The position numbers and the translations under genes were made by a program. A model generated the notes under the pieces. The model was not told where the DNA came from. It made no database searches and saw only the letters and a list, made by a program, of their open reading frames with translations. This document shows, piece after piece, positions 43,384-52,241 of a DNA stretch of 64,000 bases. Where the stretch lies: assembly GCF_004681185.1 (NCBI RefSeq), contig NZ_SRIF01000004.1, positions 62,001-126,000 on the forward strand, in the 5' to 3' direction. The DNA is from Haloarcula amylovorans. GTDB lineage: Archaea; Halobacteriota; Halobacteria; Halobacteriales; Haloarculaceae. The stretch's first letter is position 1. The number at the start of each line of letters is the position of its first letter.

Positions 43384-45429
43384 ATGAGCGACGAATACGA
43401 CAGCGAGCAGCACGACGCACAGACGGAATCGAGCGACTTCGCACTCAGCCGCCGGGAGGTGATGAGCGCCGTCGGGAGCGTGAGCTTCGGTGGCGCGTTC
43501 GCCGGGTCAGCGAGTGCCCAAGGAAACGGAGAGGGCGGCGGAAGCGGCGTCGGGAACCAACCGTGGTACGAGTGGGTCGCCGACGTGGACGCCGGCGGCA
43601 ACGGTCTCCAGAACCTCGGCGGCGTCGAAGTCGACCACGTCAACACGCCCGCCCGCGCGGCGGAGGTCGTCGTCTGGCGCGACGACGATGGCACGTACCA
43701 CGCCGACGGAGAGGCCGGCGTCGTCGCCAGCGGCGAGGAACTGATGGGCGTCGTCCAGGCCGCGGTGGACAGCCTGAGCGACGACCGGAGCGTCAAAGAG
43801 CGCGTCCTCGTAGCCGACTCGGGGACGGTGCGCGCCGACGACGAGGTGACGGGCGTCGACCTGCCGAGTCACACCGTCGTCGACGTCGCGGGCACGATAA
43901 CGGTCGAAGGCGAAGCGGGCGACCTGTTCTCGGCGACGGGCGCGGAGAACATCGAGATACCGCGGCTGACGGTCGAAGGCCCCGCCAGCAGGGCGGTCTT
44001 TCTGGACGACTGTAGCGAGGTCCGCCTCGGCCGTCTGTGGATCGAGGGCGTCACGGTGCAGGGTGTCAGGATACAGGGCGGGACCGAGGACGTCCAGATA
44101 GAGACAGTGTACCTCGAAGAAACCGGTCACCACGGCGTCGAGACGTACGACGTAACCCGCATCCAGATCGGCCAGGTCATCGGCGTCGATCCGGGCAGTT
44201 CCGTGGTGCTGCTCAACCAGACGTTCGACGCGACGGTGGGACAGGTCGTCGGCGAGAACCCCAAGTTCGACTACGCCACCTTCCGACTGGCCAACGGTTG
44301 TCGGAACGTTACCTGCGGGCGCGTGGTGAGTCGCGGCGGCGTTCGCGGCGTCTCTATCATCACCGGGACCCGCGACGTGACCGTGGGCGAGGTCAACATT
44401 CACGGCGGCCGGAAAGCGGGGATGCTCCTCGTCGACGTTCGAAATATCAACATTCTCGGCGGCGTCATCAAGAACGTCGACGGCCCCGGCGTCAACATCT
44501 GGTCGCTCGGCCTGCAGGGGACCACCTCGGAGATAAACGAGGGAATCACGCTGAGCAACCTGCGCATCACCGACGAGCGGCCGGACGGCGAGCGAAAACA
44601 GACGTGGGCCATCAGCGAGGACGGCGCGTGCCTCAACAACCGCTTCATCGACAACGATGTCCGGGGCGGCGGCACCGAGGGCCTCATCGACGTGGGCTCC
44701 GAGACAACGGTCGTCGACCGGAACTCGGGCGGCGGCCTCGACTCGGGAACGGTGACGATCACGTCCGGGTCGCCGGCAGCGCGCGTCGAGGGCGTGACGG
44801 CCGACGAACTGTCCTCGCTCCAGCTCCGGGCGCAACCGCTCGACGCGCCGGACGCCGCGTTCGCGTGGGAGAACTACTTCGAGTGGACCGGCGATCAGTG
44901 GGACCTCGTCTTCGAGTGGCGGACCGACCCCGAGCAGTCGTTGACGTTAGAGTACATCGTCGACCGACCACAGGCAACGACCGACCGCGAGTTCGACCGC
45001 GAGGAGATCTGGGACGAGTCGGTGGCGACGGTCGAACCCGGCACCTACCGCATCGTCAACGCGAACAGCGGCAAGGTACTGGAGGTGGCCAACGGATCGA
45101 TGTCCGTCGGTGCGAACGTCCAGCAGGGGACGTGGAACGACGAGCCCTCCCAGCGGTGGACCGTGACCGGCGGCGGGGAAGACTGGCGGGTCACCGCCCG
45201 GCGAATCGAGGCCGAACATAGCGGCCTAGCGCTGGACGAGAGCGGCGAGAACGCCGTGCAGGGGCCCGGACGGGAGTTCACCCTCGAACGCTACGAGAAC
45301 GGTCACCAGATAAAGACGGGCGACGGCCGGTTCCAAGTCGCCGATGCCTCGATGGAAGACGGAGCGAACGTCGTCGAAGGCGCGTGGGAGGGCAACGCGA
45401 ATCAGATCTGGCTGTTCGAGCGCCTGTAG
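43384..45429 (+). CDS. Tat-exported beta-helix protein with C-terminal ricin-type lectin domain
   Basis: 681 aa. Twin-arginine signal LSRREVMSAVGSVSFGGAFA. The mature N-terminus QPWYEWVADVDAGGNGLQNL closely matches the same region of the exported protein at 36210. Residues about 150-460 are a right-handed beta-helix with regular repeats (ENIEIPRLTVEGPASRAVFL, TRIQIGQVIGVDPGSSVVLL, RDVTVGEVNIHGGRKAGMLL). The C-terminal 140 residues are a beta-trefoil lectin (TYRIVNANSGKVLEVANGS, then QQGTWNDEPSQRWTV and EGAWEGNANQIWLFERL). Surface polysaccharide binding or cleavage is likely; the enzyme class is not clear. Confidence 0.82.
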   Translation: MSDEYDSEQHDAQTESSDFALSRREVMSAVGSVSFGGAFAGSASAQGNGEGGGSGVGNQPWYEWVADVDAGGNGLQNLGGVEVDHVNTPARAAEVVVWRDDDGTYHADGEAGVVASGEELMGVVQAAVDSLSDDRSVKERVLVADSGTVRADDEVTGVDLPSHTVVDVAGTITVEGEAGDLFSATGAENIEIPRLTVEGPASRAVFLDDCSEVRLGRLWIEGVTVQGVRIQGGTEDVQIETVYLEETGHHGVETYDVTRIQIGQVIGVDPGSSVVLLNQTFDATVGQVVGENPKFDYATFRLANGCRNVTCGRVVSRGGVRGVSIITGTRDVTVGEVNIHGGRKAGMLLVDVRNINILGGVIKNVDGPGVNIWSLGLQGTTSEINEGITLSNLRITDERPDGERKQTWAISEDGACLNNRFIDNDVRGGGTEGLIDVGSETTVVDRNSGGGLDSGTVTITSGSPAARVEGVTADELSSLQLRAQPLDAPDAAFAWENYFEWTGDQWDLVFEWRTDPEQSLTLEYIVDRPQATTDREFDREEIWDESVATVEPGTYRIVNANSGKVLEVANGSMSVGANVQQGTWNDEPSQRWTVTGGGEDWRVTARRIEAEHSGLALDESGENAVQGPGREFTLERYENGHQIKTGDGRFQVADASMEDGANVVEGAWEGNANQIWLFERL

Positions 45430-45528
45430 CGCAGTCGATTGCCTGTCGCGCGTCGATTAGCCGAGGAACCGCGGCAGATTTGGCGACCATCCGAAGGAAA
45501 TATGGTGGTCGCCGGCGAGTCGTGTACC

Positions 45529-46338
45529 ATGAGCGACTTACCAGCCATAGGCCTCGGTACGTGGCAGAACACCGATCCAGAGACGTGCGCACAGAGCGTA
45601 CAGACGGCGCTCGAATCGGGGTACCGACACATCGACACGGCACAGTACTACGGTAACGAGGAAGCGGTCGGCGAGGGAATCGCCCGCGCCGACGTCCCCC
45701 GCGACGAGGTCTTCGTCGGCTCGAAGGTCCACGCCGAGAAGTTCGGCCTCGCACACGACGAGGTCATCGAGGGGCTAGAGGTCACGCTCGACCGCCTGAA
45801 CCTCGACTACCTCGACCTGCTGTACGTCCACTGGCCGGTCGGCAACTACGACGCCGCCGAGACGATGCCGGCCTTCGACGAACTCGTCGATCGGGACCTC
45901 ATCGACCACGTCGGCGTCTGTAACTTCGGCGTCGACCTGCTCGACGAGGCGATGGACCACCTCGAATCGCCGCTGTTCGCTCACCAGGCTGAGACCCATC
46001 CGTTGTTACAGCAGGACGAACTCGTCGGCCACGCACAGGACAACGGTTACCACCACATCGCGTACTCCCCGCTGGCCCGCGGCAACGTCTTCGATATCTC
46101 CGAGATTACGGAAATCGCCGAGAAACACGACGTCAGCGCGTCGCAGGTCAGCCTCGCGTGGCTCCTCGCGCGCGAGAACGTCAGCGCCGTGCCGAAAGCG
46201 ACGAGCGAGGAGCACATCAGGGACAACTTCGCCGCGACAGACCTCGAACTCGACGCGGAGGACATCGAGACGATACGGGACATCGAGCGAACCGAGCGAT
46301 ACGTCAGCCGCGACGGCGCGCCGTGGCTCGAAGCCTGA
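45529..46338 (+). CDS. Aldo/keto reductase
   Basis: 269 aa from ATG 45529. The AKR tetrad is visible: Asp and Tyr in HIDTAQYYGNEEAVG, Lys in VFVGSKVHAEK, His in LLYVHWPVGNYD. Later motifs are GVCNFGVDLLDEAM, HQAETHPLLQQDELV and AYSPLARGNV. AKRs reduce sugar aldehydes or keto groups with NADPH. Placed between the beta-helix gene and a convergent Gfo/Idh gene, a sugar or uronate substrate is likely. Confidence 0.9.
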   Translation: MSDLPAIGLGTWQNTDPETCAQSVQTALESGYRHIDTAQYYGNEEAVGEGIARADVPRDEVFVGSKVHAEKFGLAHDEVIEGLEVTLDRLNLDYLDLLYVHWPVGNYDAAETMPAFDELVDRDLIDHVGVCNFGVDLLDEAMDHLESPLFAHQAETHPLLQQDELVGHAQDNGYHHIAYSPLARGNVFDISEITEIAEKHDVSASQVSLAWLLARENVSAVPKATSEEHIRDNFAATDLELDAEDIETIRDIERTERYVSRDGAPWLEA

Positions 46339-46439
46339 CCGGCGACTAGCAGACACTAATTTTCACGCGAGAAGTCGGGTCGACGTGCTCTCAGTGGCGT
46401 GAAGTCCAGTACAAAACAGTACGGCTGTAGACGGAGTGA

Positions 46440-47537
46440 CTACCAGGACGTGATCGGAATCTCACGCAGCGGTTTCGCCAACGGGATGTCCACCGTCGAG
46501 CCGGTGTAATGGGAGAGGTAGAAGCCGACGATGATTTCGAGCGATCGGGCGGCTTCGACGCCGGGCGAGTAGTTCTCGCCGTCGCCGTTCAGGAGGTCCT
46601 GGATGTGGGTTGCCGCGTTCGCGAACGAGCGCTTGTAGTCGTCTTCCCACGTCCACGCGCCGTCGATTCCGGGTAGCGACTGCTCGACGTGTTCGCCGTC
46701 TTCGAGCGACCAGTAGCGCCACTCGCCGTCGTCGTTGTTCAGATAGAGTTTGCCCTCGGTGCCGATGAAGTTCAGCGTCATCGAGGAGATGTCCCGGGGA
46801 ATCGTACAGTCGACGGTGACGAACGAGCCGTCGTCCATGACGACGTGACCGCCGCCCCCGGCGTCGACGACGTCCTGCGTCGCATCCAGCGAATCGACGG
46901 CCTCGTTCTCGCCCGTGATGTAGCCGCTGACCTGCTCCGCTCGGGCGTCTAAGAGATAGACGAGCGTATCGAGGACGTGCGTGGAGTTACGCATCAGCTC
47001 CATCCGGTACTGCGTACTCACCGACGTGACTTCACCGAGGAGGTTCTGCTCGTGGATGAGGTCGTGGAGTCGCTGGAGTTTGTCGGTGAATCGAAACGAG
47101 TGATTGATGACGAGTTCGGTGTCCGTCTCTGAACAGACTTCAACCATCTCCTCGGCGGCGCTGACCTGCGAGGCGATGGGCTTCTCACACCAGATGACTG
47201 ACGGGTCGGCCGCCGACTGGGCGGCGTCGATCGCGTGTTCGTGGTGGAGAAACGACGGCGTGCAGACCGAGACCACGTCGAGGTCCTCGGCTTCGAGCAT
47301 CGCCTCGTGACCGACGTACTGGCGCTCCGACGGGATATCCCACGCGCTACCGAACGTCGAGAGCTTCTCCTCGTCGACGTCGGCGACCGCGACGAGTTCG
47401 ATCTCGTCGGTGCTCGCGTACCCGCCGGCGTGGCTCGCGTCGATCTTCTCCGTGCCGATGGCCTCCTCGTCGTGCATCCCGAGGATACCCATCCCTGCGA
47501 TACCGCCCGTGCCGATTACGCCTGCTCTATATGTCAT
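46440..47537 (-). CDS. Gfo/Idh/MocA-family oxidoreductase
   Basis: 365 aa from ATG 47537. The alternative ATG at 47642 would lie upstream of the predicted transcript start. Rossmann motif GVIGTGGIAGMGILGM, then VAVADVDEEKLSTF and WCEKPIASQVSAAEE (the EKP motif), with the C-terminal beta domain. It probably oxidises a sugar or inositol hydroxyl with NAD. Its promoter has a TATA at 47655 and an inverted repeat in a roughly 95-base leader. Convergent with the AKR gene. Confidence 0.9.
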   Translation of the reverse strand: MTYRAGVIGTGGIAGMGILGMHDEEAIGTEKIDASHAGGYASTDEIELVAVADVDEEKLSTFGSAWDIPSERQYVGHEAMLEAEDLDVVSVCTPSFLHHEHAIDAAQSAADPSVIWCEKPIASQVSAAEEMVEVCSETDTELVINHSFRFTDKLQRLHDLIHEQNLLGEVTSVSTQYRMELMRNSTHVLDTLVYLLDARAEQVSGYITGENEAVDSLDATQDVVDAGGGGHVVMDDGSFVTVDCTIPRDISSMTLNFIGTEGKLYLNNDDGEWRYWSLEDGEHVEQSLPGIDGAWTWEDDYKRSFANAATHIQDLLNGDGENYSPGVEAARSLEIIVGFYLSHYTGSTVDIPLAKPLREIPITSW

Positions 47538-47605
47538 ATGTGTGTTGGACCCGCGGCTGGTCGCAGACGCGACTCGCTCGCTATCCGCGGTGCTGACGAG
47601 ACGGT

Positions 47606-47621
47606 CCGCTACCAGTAGCGG
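47606..47621. promoter_or_regulatory. Perfect palindrome in leader of Gfo/Idh gene
   Basis: CCGCTACCAGTAGCGG has two perfect 7-base arms around CA. Relative to the TATA at 47655-47662 (minus strand), it would lie at about +10 to +25, a typical place for a roadblock operator or a structured leader. Confidence 0.45.
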
Positions 47622-47654
47622 TCGATATCCGTGGGTAGTCATTCAGTATCGTGC

Positions 47655-47662
47655 TATATAAA
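47655..47662 (-). promoter_or_regulatory. TATA element of Gfo/Idh gene
   Basis: Minus-strand TTTATATA, directly followed by AGCACG; the transcript should begin near 47632. On the plus strand the overlapping ATTCAGTAT at 47641-47649 is a half-site of the palindrome found around the second IclR gene. Confidence 0.5.
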
Positions 47663-47727
47663 GCTTGGAGTGTACGGCGGCGTTCGACGATGAGAACTCG
47701 GCGGAAAACCGGACCAGAAGCGAGGTG

Positions 47728-49104
47728 CTACTCCCGGAGCGACGGCGCGGCGAACTGCCCGTCGTCGAACTCGACTGGGGTCGGTTCCTCGACGACGCGG
47801 AGGTCCTCACGGTCACGTGCGGCCTCGATTAGCCCGGGCGAGGCATAGAGGCGGTGGAGATGCATCGTGTCGGCCGCACGGAGGACCCTGACGGTGTCAG
47901 TGTCGACGACGCCGATTGTCGACAGCGCGGCGACAAGACCGGCGCGGTCAGTCTCGACCACCGGCGGGAGCTTCACGCCACGAATCGTACTGGCCGTGAG
48001 CGCGTTGATGAGCGTCGTCGTCGCGTCGAGTTCCGCGATGATGTCCTCGTGAATCACGTCAGCCGAGCCGACGCCCATCGCGTTGCCGTGGGTTTTCTCG
48101 GTCAATCCGCGCGTGTAGATGCGCTTGATGTCCGGTTTCTCGGGCGCGGGTTCGTTGATGGAGAACGGGCGGCGACCGATGACGTTTGTGTCGATTCCCT
48201 GTCCGCTGATCTCCTTGCCCTGCCGGTCGAACACGACGAGGTCGAGTTCCTCGAACGGGAGTTTCGGCATCAGGTCGTAGGCCGTCTCCAGCAGTTCGGC
48301 TTCGCGGTCGAGAAACCCGCTCGGCGGGACGCCCTCGACGAGCGTCGTCTCGTCGTGTTGGTCCTCGACGATGGCGACCCCGCCGACGATGGGAAGTTCG
48401 TCGAGCAGCTGGTCGGTGATTTCGGGTATCATCCGCCTGAACGACCAGTCTACGGCCCACTTGTGCGCAATCTGTGCCCCGCGTTGCTTGCCCATCCCGA
48501 TGACGAGCATCTTCGAGAGCCCGCTCTCGACGGTGCCGTCGAAATCGGTGTGTGGCTTCACTCGATTTATCGGGACGATGGCGTCCGCCGCGACGGCGTT
48601 AGCGTCGGCGACGACGGGAACGTCGCGGTCCGGCGTCCGCCCGACCTCGACGACGTCCATGCTAGAGCGAATCTCACAGCCGATCGCGGACTCGGTCACG
48701 CCGAGTTCGTTCAGCATCTCCCGCTGACCCTCGCCGGTGGCCCCCCCGTGGCTCCCCATCGCTGGGAAGACGAACGGCTCGTAGCCAGCGTCAGTGAGCG
48801 CGTCGACGACGCCCGTGACGATCGTCGAGAGGTTCGCGATCCCACGGCTGCCGACGCCTAGTGCGACTTCCCCGCCGTTGGGGACATCGGCGAACGACAG
48901 CGACTCGACCGCTCGGGTCGCGTGGGCCGCAACGTCGTCCAGTGCTATTGGGTCGGTCTCCCATAGCTGTTCGATGATCCCCAGTTCGGGCAACGGCGGG
49001 TCGTCGCAGGCGTTGACGATGGTCTCCTCGGGAACGGAGAGCGCGTTCGCTGCTATCGCTTGGTCGTTTGCATCCATACTCATCGTATCAGTCTGTCCGC
49101 TCAT
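47728..49104 (-). CDS. LarA-like nickel-pincer 2-hydroxyacid racemase/epimerase (DUF2088)
   Basis: 458 aa from ATG 49104 (ATG 49083 or 49077 also possible). The lactate racemase N-domain is indicated by VALGVGSRGIANLSTIVTGV, PAMGSHGGATGEGQREML and INRVKPHTDFDG (with a catalytic-type His), and GMGKQRGAQIAHK carries a candidate cofactor Lys. Family members use the nickel NPN cofactor and act on lactate, malate or sugar acids. The accessory genes larB, larC and larE are not in the window. Probably in one operon with the glycerate kinase and GH105 genes. Confidence 0.8.
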   Translation of the reverse strand: MSGQTDTMSMDANDQAIAANALSVPEETIVNACDDPPLPELGIIEQLWETDPIALDDVAAHATRAVESLSFADVPNGGEVALGVGSRGIANLSTIVTGVVDALTDAGYEPFVFPAMGSHGGATGEGQREMLNELGVTESAIGCEIRSSMDVVEVGRTPDRDVPVVADANAVAADAIVPINRVKPHTDFDGTVESGLSKMLVIGMGKQRGAQIAHKWAVDWSFRRMIPEITDQLLDELPIVGGVAIVEDQHDETTLVEGVPPSGFLDREAELLETAYDLMPKLPFEELDLVVFDRQGKEISGQGIDTNVIGRRPFSINEPAPEKPDIKRIYTRGLTEKTHGNAMGVGSADVIHEDIIAELDATTTLINALTASTIRGVKLPPVVETDRAGLVAALSTIGVVDTDTVRVLRAADTMHLHRLYASPGLIEAARDREDLRVVEEPTPVEFDDGQFAAPSLRE

Positions 49105-49180
49105 AAGCGTGCCCCTCGCTCGTGCGGCGGCTCGCGTTCTTCCGTCGACCGGACGATGCAAATTCCCACCATCGAGACCG

Positions 49181-50515
49181 TCACTCGTCTGCGTCGGAAA
49201 CCACTAGCACGACCACGTCGTTGACGTTCGTCCCGGTCGGTCCGGTTTCGATGGTCGACCCGATCGCCGAGAGAAACGATCCCGCGTCGTTCGCGAGGAG
49301 GGCCTCACGCGCTCGTTCGCGGTCACTGACCGCTGCTACGTCGGCGATGGCACCGGCCACGTCTGAGCTTCCGTCTTCGCCGTCCGTGTCGACGGCGGCG
49401 ACGACTGCGCGACCGTCGTGTTCGAGCGCGCCGGAGAGGACGAGTTCCTGATTGGGACCGCCCTGTCCGCCGTCCCCGGTGACCGTGACGGTCGTCTCGC
49501 CGCCGGTGAGGAGGACGGCCGGCGGGTCGACCGGCGACCCCGTCGCCGCGGCCTCCTCGGCGATGGCGACGAGCGGTTTCGCCACTTCTCGTGCTTCCCC
49601 TCGCAGGCGCGAGGTCAAGACGAGCGGCTCGTAGCCGCTATCTTGTGCCACTGTCGCGGCAGCGTCGAGGGCCGTCGCGTTGTCGCCGACGAGATGGTTC
49701 GTGACACGGTCGAAGACCGGGTCGTCGGAGAACGGTGTCTCCGCTATCTCCCCGGCGACGCCGGCTTCGAGGTGTTCGCGAACGGCCGCTGGCGGGTCGA
49801 TGTCGTGGCGGCCGAACACCGCGAGGGCGTCTTCGTAGGTCGTCTCGTCGGGGACCGACGGGCCACTTCCGATGGTCGAAAGGTCGTTTCCGACTACGTC
49901 GCTCATCAGTAGTCCGACGACGGTCGCGGGGGCCGCTCTCCGTGCAATCTGCCCGCCTTTCACCGCCGAGAGGTGCTTGCGGATTGTGTTGATCTCGTCG
50001 ATGGGGACACCACCGTCGAGCAAGCAGTCGGTTGTCGCTCGCAGGTCGTCGAGCGTTAGTTCCCCGGCCGGTGCGGACAGGAGCGCGCTCGCGCCGCCGG
50101 TCAACACGAACAGGACGAGCGTCTCCTCGTCGGCTTCGTCGACGATATCGAGAATCGCGGCCGTCGCTTCGATGTTCCGTTCTGACGGTAATGGGTGGTC
50201 GCCGACCGCGCTCTGGACGGTCGCGGTGTCCGCAGGCTGCTTGACGACGATTTGCCCGTCCGCCAGGAACTCACCGAGTAGGGATTCGAGCGCACGCGTC
50301 ACGCCGCCAGTGGCTTTCCCACCGCCGACGAGGACGACATCGGTGTACGCTCCGAGGTCGTACGTCGACGCCCCGATAGTGAGGGTCTCGTCGGTCAGGT
50401 CGACAGCCGAGCGCGTGGCCGTCTCCGGCGCGGCGGCGTCGATGGCGGCCTCGATACAGTCTAGTGCGACCTCGTGGCGATGGCTGACCGCGAGAGTGGT
50501 TCGGTTGCGAATCAT
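49181..50515 (-). CDS. Glycerate 2-kinase (MOFRL/DUF4147 family)
   Basis: 444 aa. Family motifs: VVLVGGGKATGGVTRALE, LFVLTGGASALLSAPAGELT, INTIRKHLSAVKGGQIAR, MSDVVGNDLSTIGSGPSVPD and the MOFRL-type TGGETTVTVTGDGGQGGPNQ. It phosphorylates D-glycerate to 2-phosphoglycerate, which feeds lower glycolysis and PEP. In this operon it may handle glycerate from uronate degradation. It lies 69 bases after the GH105 gene and 76 before the LarA-like gene, same strand. Confidence 0.9.
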   Translation of the reverse strand: MIRNRTTLAVSHRHEVALDCIEAAIDAAAPETATRSAVDLTDETLTIGASTYDLGAYTDVVLVGGGKATGGVTRALESLLGEFLADGQIVVKQPADTATVQSAVGDHPLPSERNIEATAAILDIVDEADEETLVLFVLTGGASALLSAPAGELTLDDLRATTDCLLDGGVPIDEINTIRKHLSAVKGGQIARRAAPATVVGLLMSDVVGNDLSTIGSGPSVPDETTYEDALAVFGRHDIDPPAAVREHLEAGVAGEIAETPFSDDPVFDRVTNHLVGDNATALDAAATVAQDSGYEPLVLTSRLRGEAREVAKPLVAIAEEAAATGSPVDPPAVLLTGGETTVTVTGDGGQGGPNQELVLSGALEHDGRAVVAAVDTDGEDGSSDVAGAIADVAAVSDRERAREALLANDAGSFLSAIGSTIETGPTGTNVNDVVVLVVSDADE

Positions 50516-50584
50516 ACCTCTAGTTCCGAGTCGTCCGGTAAAAATCTGCCTCAGTGATTCGTTGAATCGCGGCCGCTCGCGCGG

Positions 50585-51652
50585 TCAGCGAGCGCTGTCC
50601 GCCGCCATGAGATACCAGCCTTGGCCGTAGGGCGTCACCGTCAGTGGTGCTTCGGGCCCGCCCGGCGGGCCGGCGACGCGACCGACCGCTCCACCGTCGA
50701 CGACGCGCGTTACCGCATCGAGCGCGTCGGCCGCCGCTTGGCCGTACTGCGCCTCGTCGAGCAATCCGAGTTCGATGCCACGGTTGAACGCGTAGGCGAA
50801 CATCAGCGTCCCGGACGATTCCAGCGGGGTGTTCGGATCGTCGACGAGGTTGTGCCAGAAACCGCTGCCGTCTTGGAGTGGGAGTAGCGACTCGCAGTGC
50901 CCTCTGAACTGCTCGACGAGCGCGTCGTGCTGGTCGTGGTCTGCGGGCAATCGGTCGAGAATTTCGACGGCCGCTGTGGCGGCCCAGCCGTTTCCTCGCG
51001 CCCAGAAGGTTCCCTGCGGATAGTGGTCGGGCTCCTCGACCCAGATATGACGGAACAGCCCGGTTCGCGGGTCGCGGAGGTGTTCGGCGTGGACCTCGTA
51101 CTGTTCGACGGCCTCGTCGTGTGCCGCTCGTTCGTCCGCCGCCTCGGCGTATCTGCTGAAGAACGGACACATCATGTACACTGAGTCGATCCAGAGCGAC
51201 TTGATGCCGGCCACTTCCGGGTCGTGGTGGGGGATGCCGCCGGTGGCCGTCCGCTCGACGGACATGAGCCACTCGTACTCGTTTCTCGCCGCGTCAAGAT
51301 ACTGCGTGTCCCCCGTCCGCTCGTAGAAGTCGAGCACGCCGTGGCCGATCGCGGTCGTGTTGTTCGCATTCATGCACTTTTTCACCGTCAGTTCCCAACT
51401 GGCCTCGTACTCCCGGCCGTGGCTGAAAACCTCGATGGGATAGCTCGGTCCGTATCCCAGCTGTCCGTCGTCATCCTGCGTCGCGACGGCTCTATCGACG
51501 AGTTCCCTGGCGAGTTCTATCGACTCCTCACTTCCCTCAGCCAGTAAGCCATTAATCGCAACGCCGGTGATCCACGACTTACCGTCGAGATCGAGGGTCC
51601 GTAGATGTGACGCTGCACGTACTTCTGGGGGTGTAGAATTCTCTGACGCCAT
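50585..51652 (-). CDS. GH105-type unsaturated rhamnogalacturonyl hydrolase
   Basis: 355 aa, usual length for the alpha6/alpha6-barrel family. Motifs: KSLWIDSVYMMCPFFSRYA (with the catalytic Asp), GTFWARGNGWAATAAVEIL, DGSGFWHNLVDDPNTPLESS and YGQGWYLMAA. No signal peptide, so it acts in the cytoplasm, removing the unsaturated galacturonyl residue left by a lyase from a rhamnose-containing oligosaccharide. A poly-T TATA-like TTTTTTAACG about 30 bases upstream is the likely promoter. First gene of the operon with the glycerate kinase. Confidence 0.9.
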   Translation of the reverse strand: MASENSTPPEVRAASHLRTLDLDGKSWITGVAINGLLAEGSEESIELARELVDRAVATQDDDGQLGYGPSYPIEVFSHGREYEASWELTVKKCMNANNTTAIGHGVLDFYERTGDTQYLDAARNEYEWLMSVERTATGGIPHHDPEVAGIKSLWIDSVYMMCPFFSRYAEAADERAAHDEAVEQYEVHAEHLRDPRTGLFRHIWVEEPDHYPQGTFWARGNGWAATAAVEILDRLPADHDQHDALVEQFRGHCESLLPLQDGSGFWHNLVDDPNTPLESSGTLMFAYAFNRGIELGLLDEAQYGQAAADALDAVTRVVDGGAVGRVAGPPGGPEAPLTVTPYGQGWYLMAADSAR

Positions 51653-52000
51653 CTATCTGGCATCTCTCCTTGTACCGTTAAAAAAGTGCGTGTCTGAGGC
51701 GACTCCACGCTTTCGGCAAGTCAGCGCGAGTGGAAACATTGGAGTACCTCTATGACCGATATCACCTCTCCTAACTACTAAATCATAAATATAGAGATAA
51801 ATATCATTGGGGAAACTGCAAATAATTGGATACTGGGGATATATTACCAAATTATCCCCCTTCTTCTCACCAATTTGGAGATGATGGCACTATAACCGGA
51901 TTAGATGGATCTATGCCCTAAAATCACCTCTCGAACCGGAACAGTCTCGCGACGACGTTCGCAAGTCACCTCGCTGAAACCGCTCGGCAGGTGAGTGTAA

Positions 52001-52086
52001 CTATAATAGCCATTCAAAGTCACTGCACACCCGATTGCACGACAGCAGCGCAATCGATGTGGAAATCGTTTCAAGTGTTACTATAG
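52001..52086. mobile_element. MITE-like palindromic element, 86 bp
   Basis: The element begins CTATAATAGCCATTCAAA and ends TTTCAAGTGTTACTATAG; the ends match as imperfect inverted repeats (about 13 of 18 positions). The centre holds a second inverted repeat, CGATTGC and GCAATCG ten bases apart. I recall very similar palindromes scattered in haloarchaeal genomes, but could not check this. It carries no gene. Confidence 0.5.
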
Positions 52087-52150
52087 CGTCCCAACTGGCC
52101 GGTGTTGCATAGCTCACCACGAGATAGAGCCGTTCACGAAGGGAGGCCCA

Positions 52151-52241
52151 TGGGAGTCGCTACTCCCAGTGAGGGCACCGTCGCCCGTCTTTCGTATCGG
52201 GCGACGAACGGTCGACGCTACATGCAGGGACCGTGCCTGCA
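52151..52241. ncRNA. Candidate structured RNA: three consecutive hairpins
   Basis: Within 91 bases there are three strong hairpins: TGGGAGT CGCT ACTCCCA (52151-52168, 7 bp), CGTCGCCCG with CGGGCGACG around a 10-base loop (52179-52206, 9 bp, perfect), and TGCAGG with CCTGCA around 7 bases (52223-52241). All fold equally on either strand. Position 65 bases after the MITE-like element may mean it belongs to a larger mobile remnant. Function unknown. Confidence 0.35.

Noticed and set aside
47854..48861. 335-codon plus-strand frame
   Set aside because: Antisense of the LarA-like gene, with no recognisable domain.
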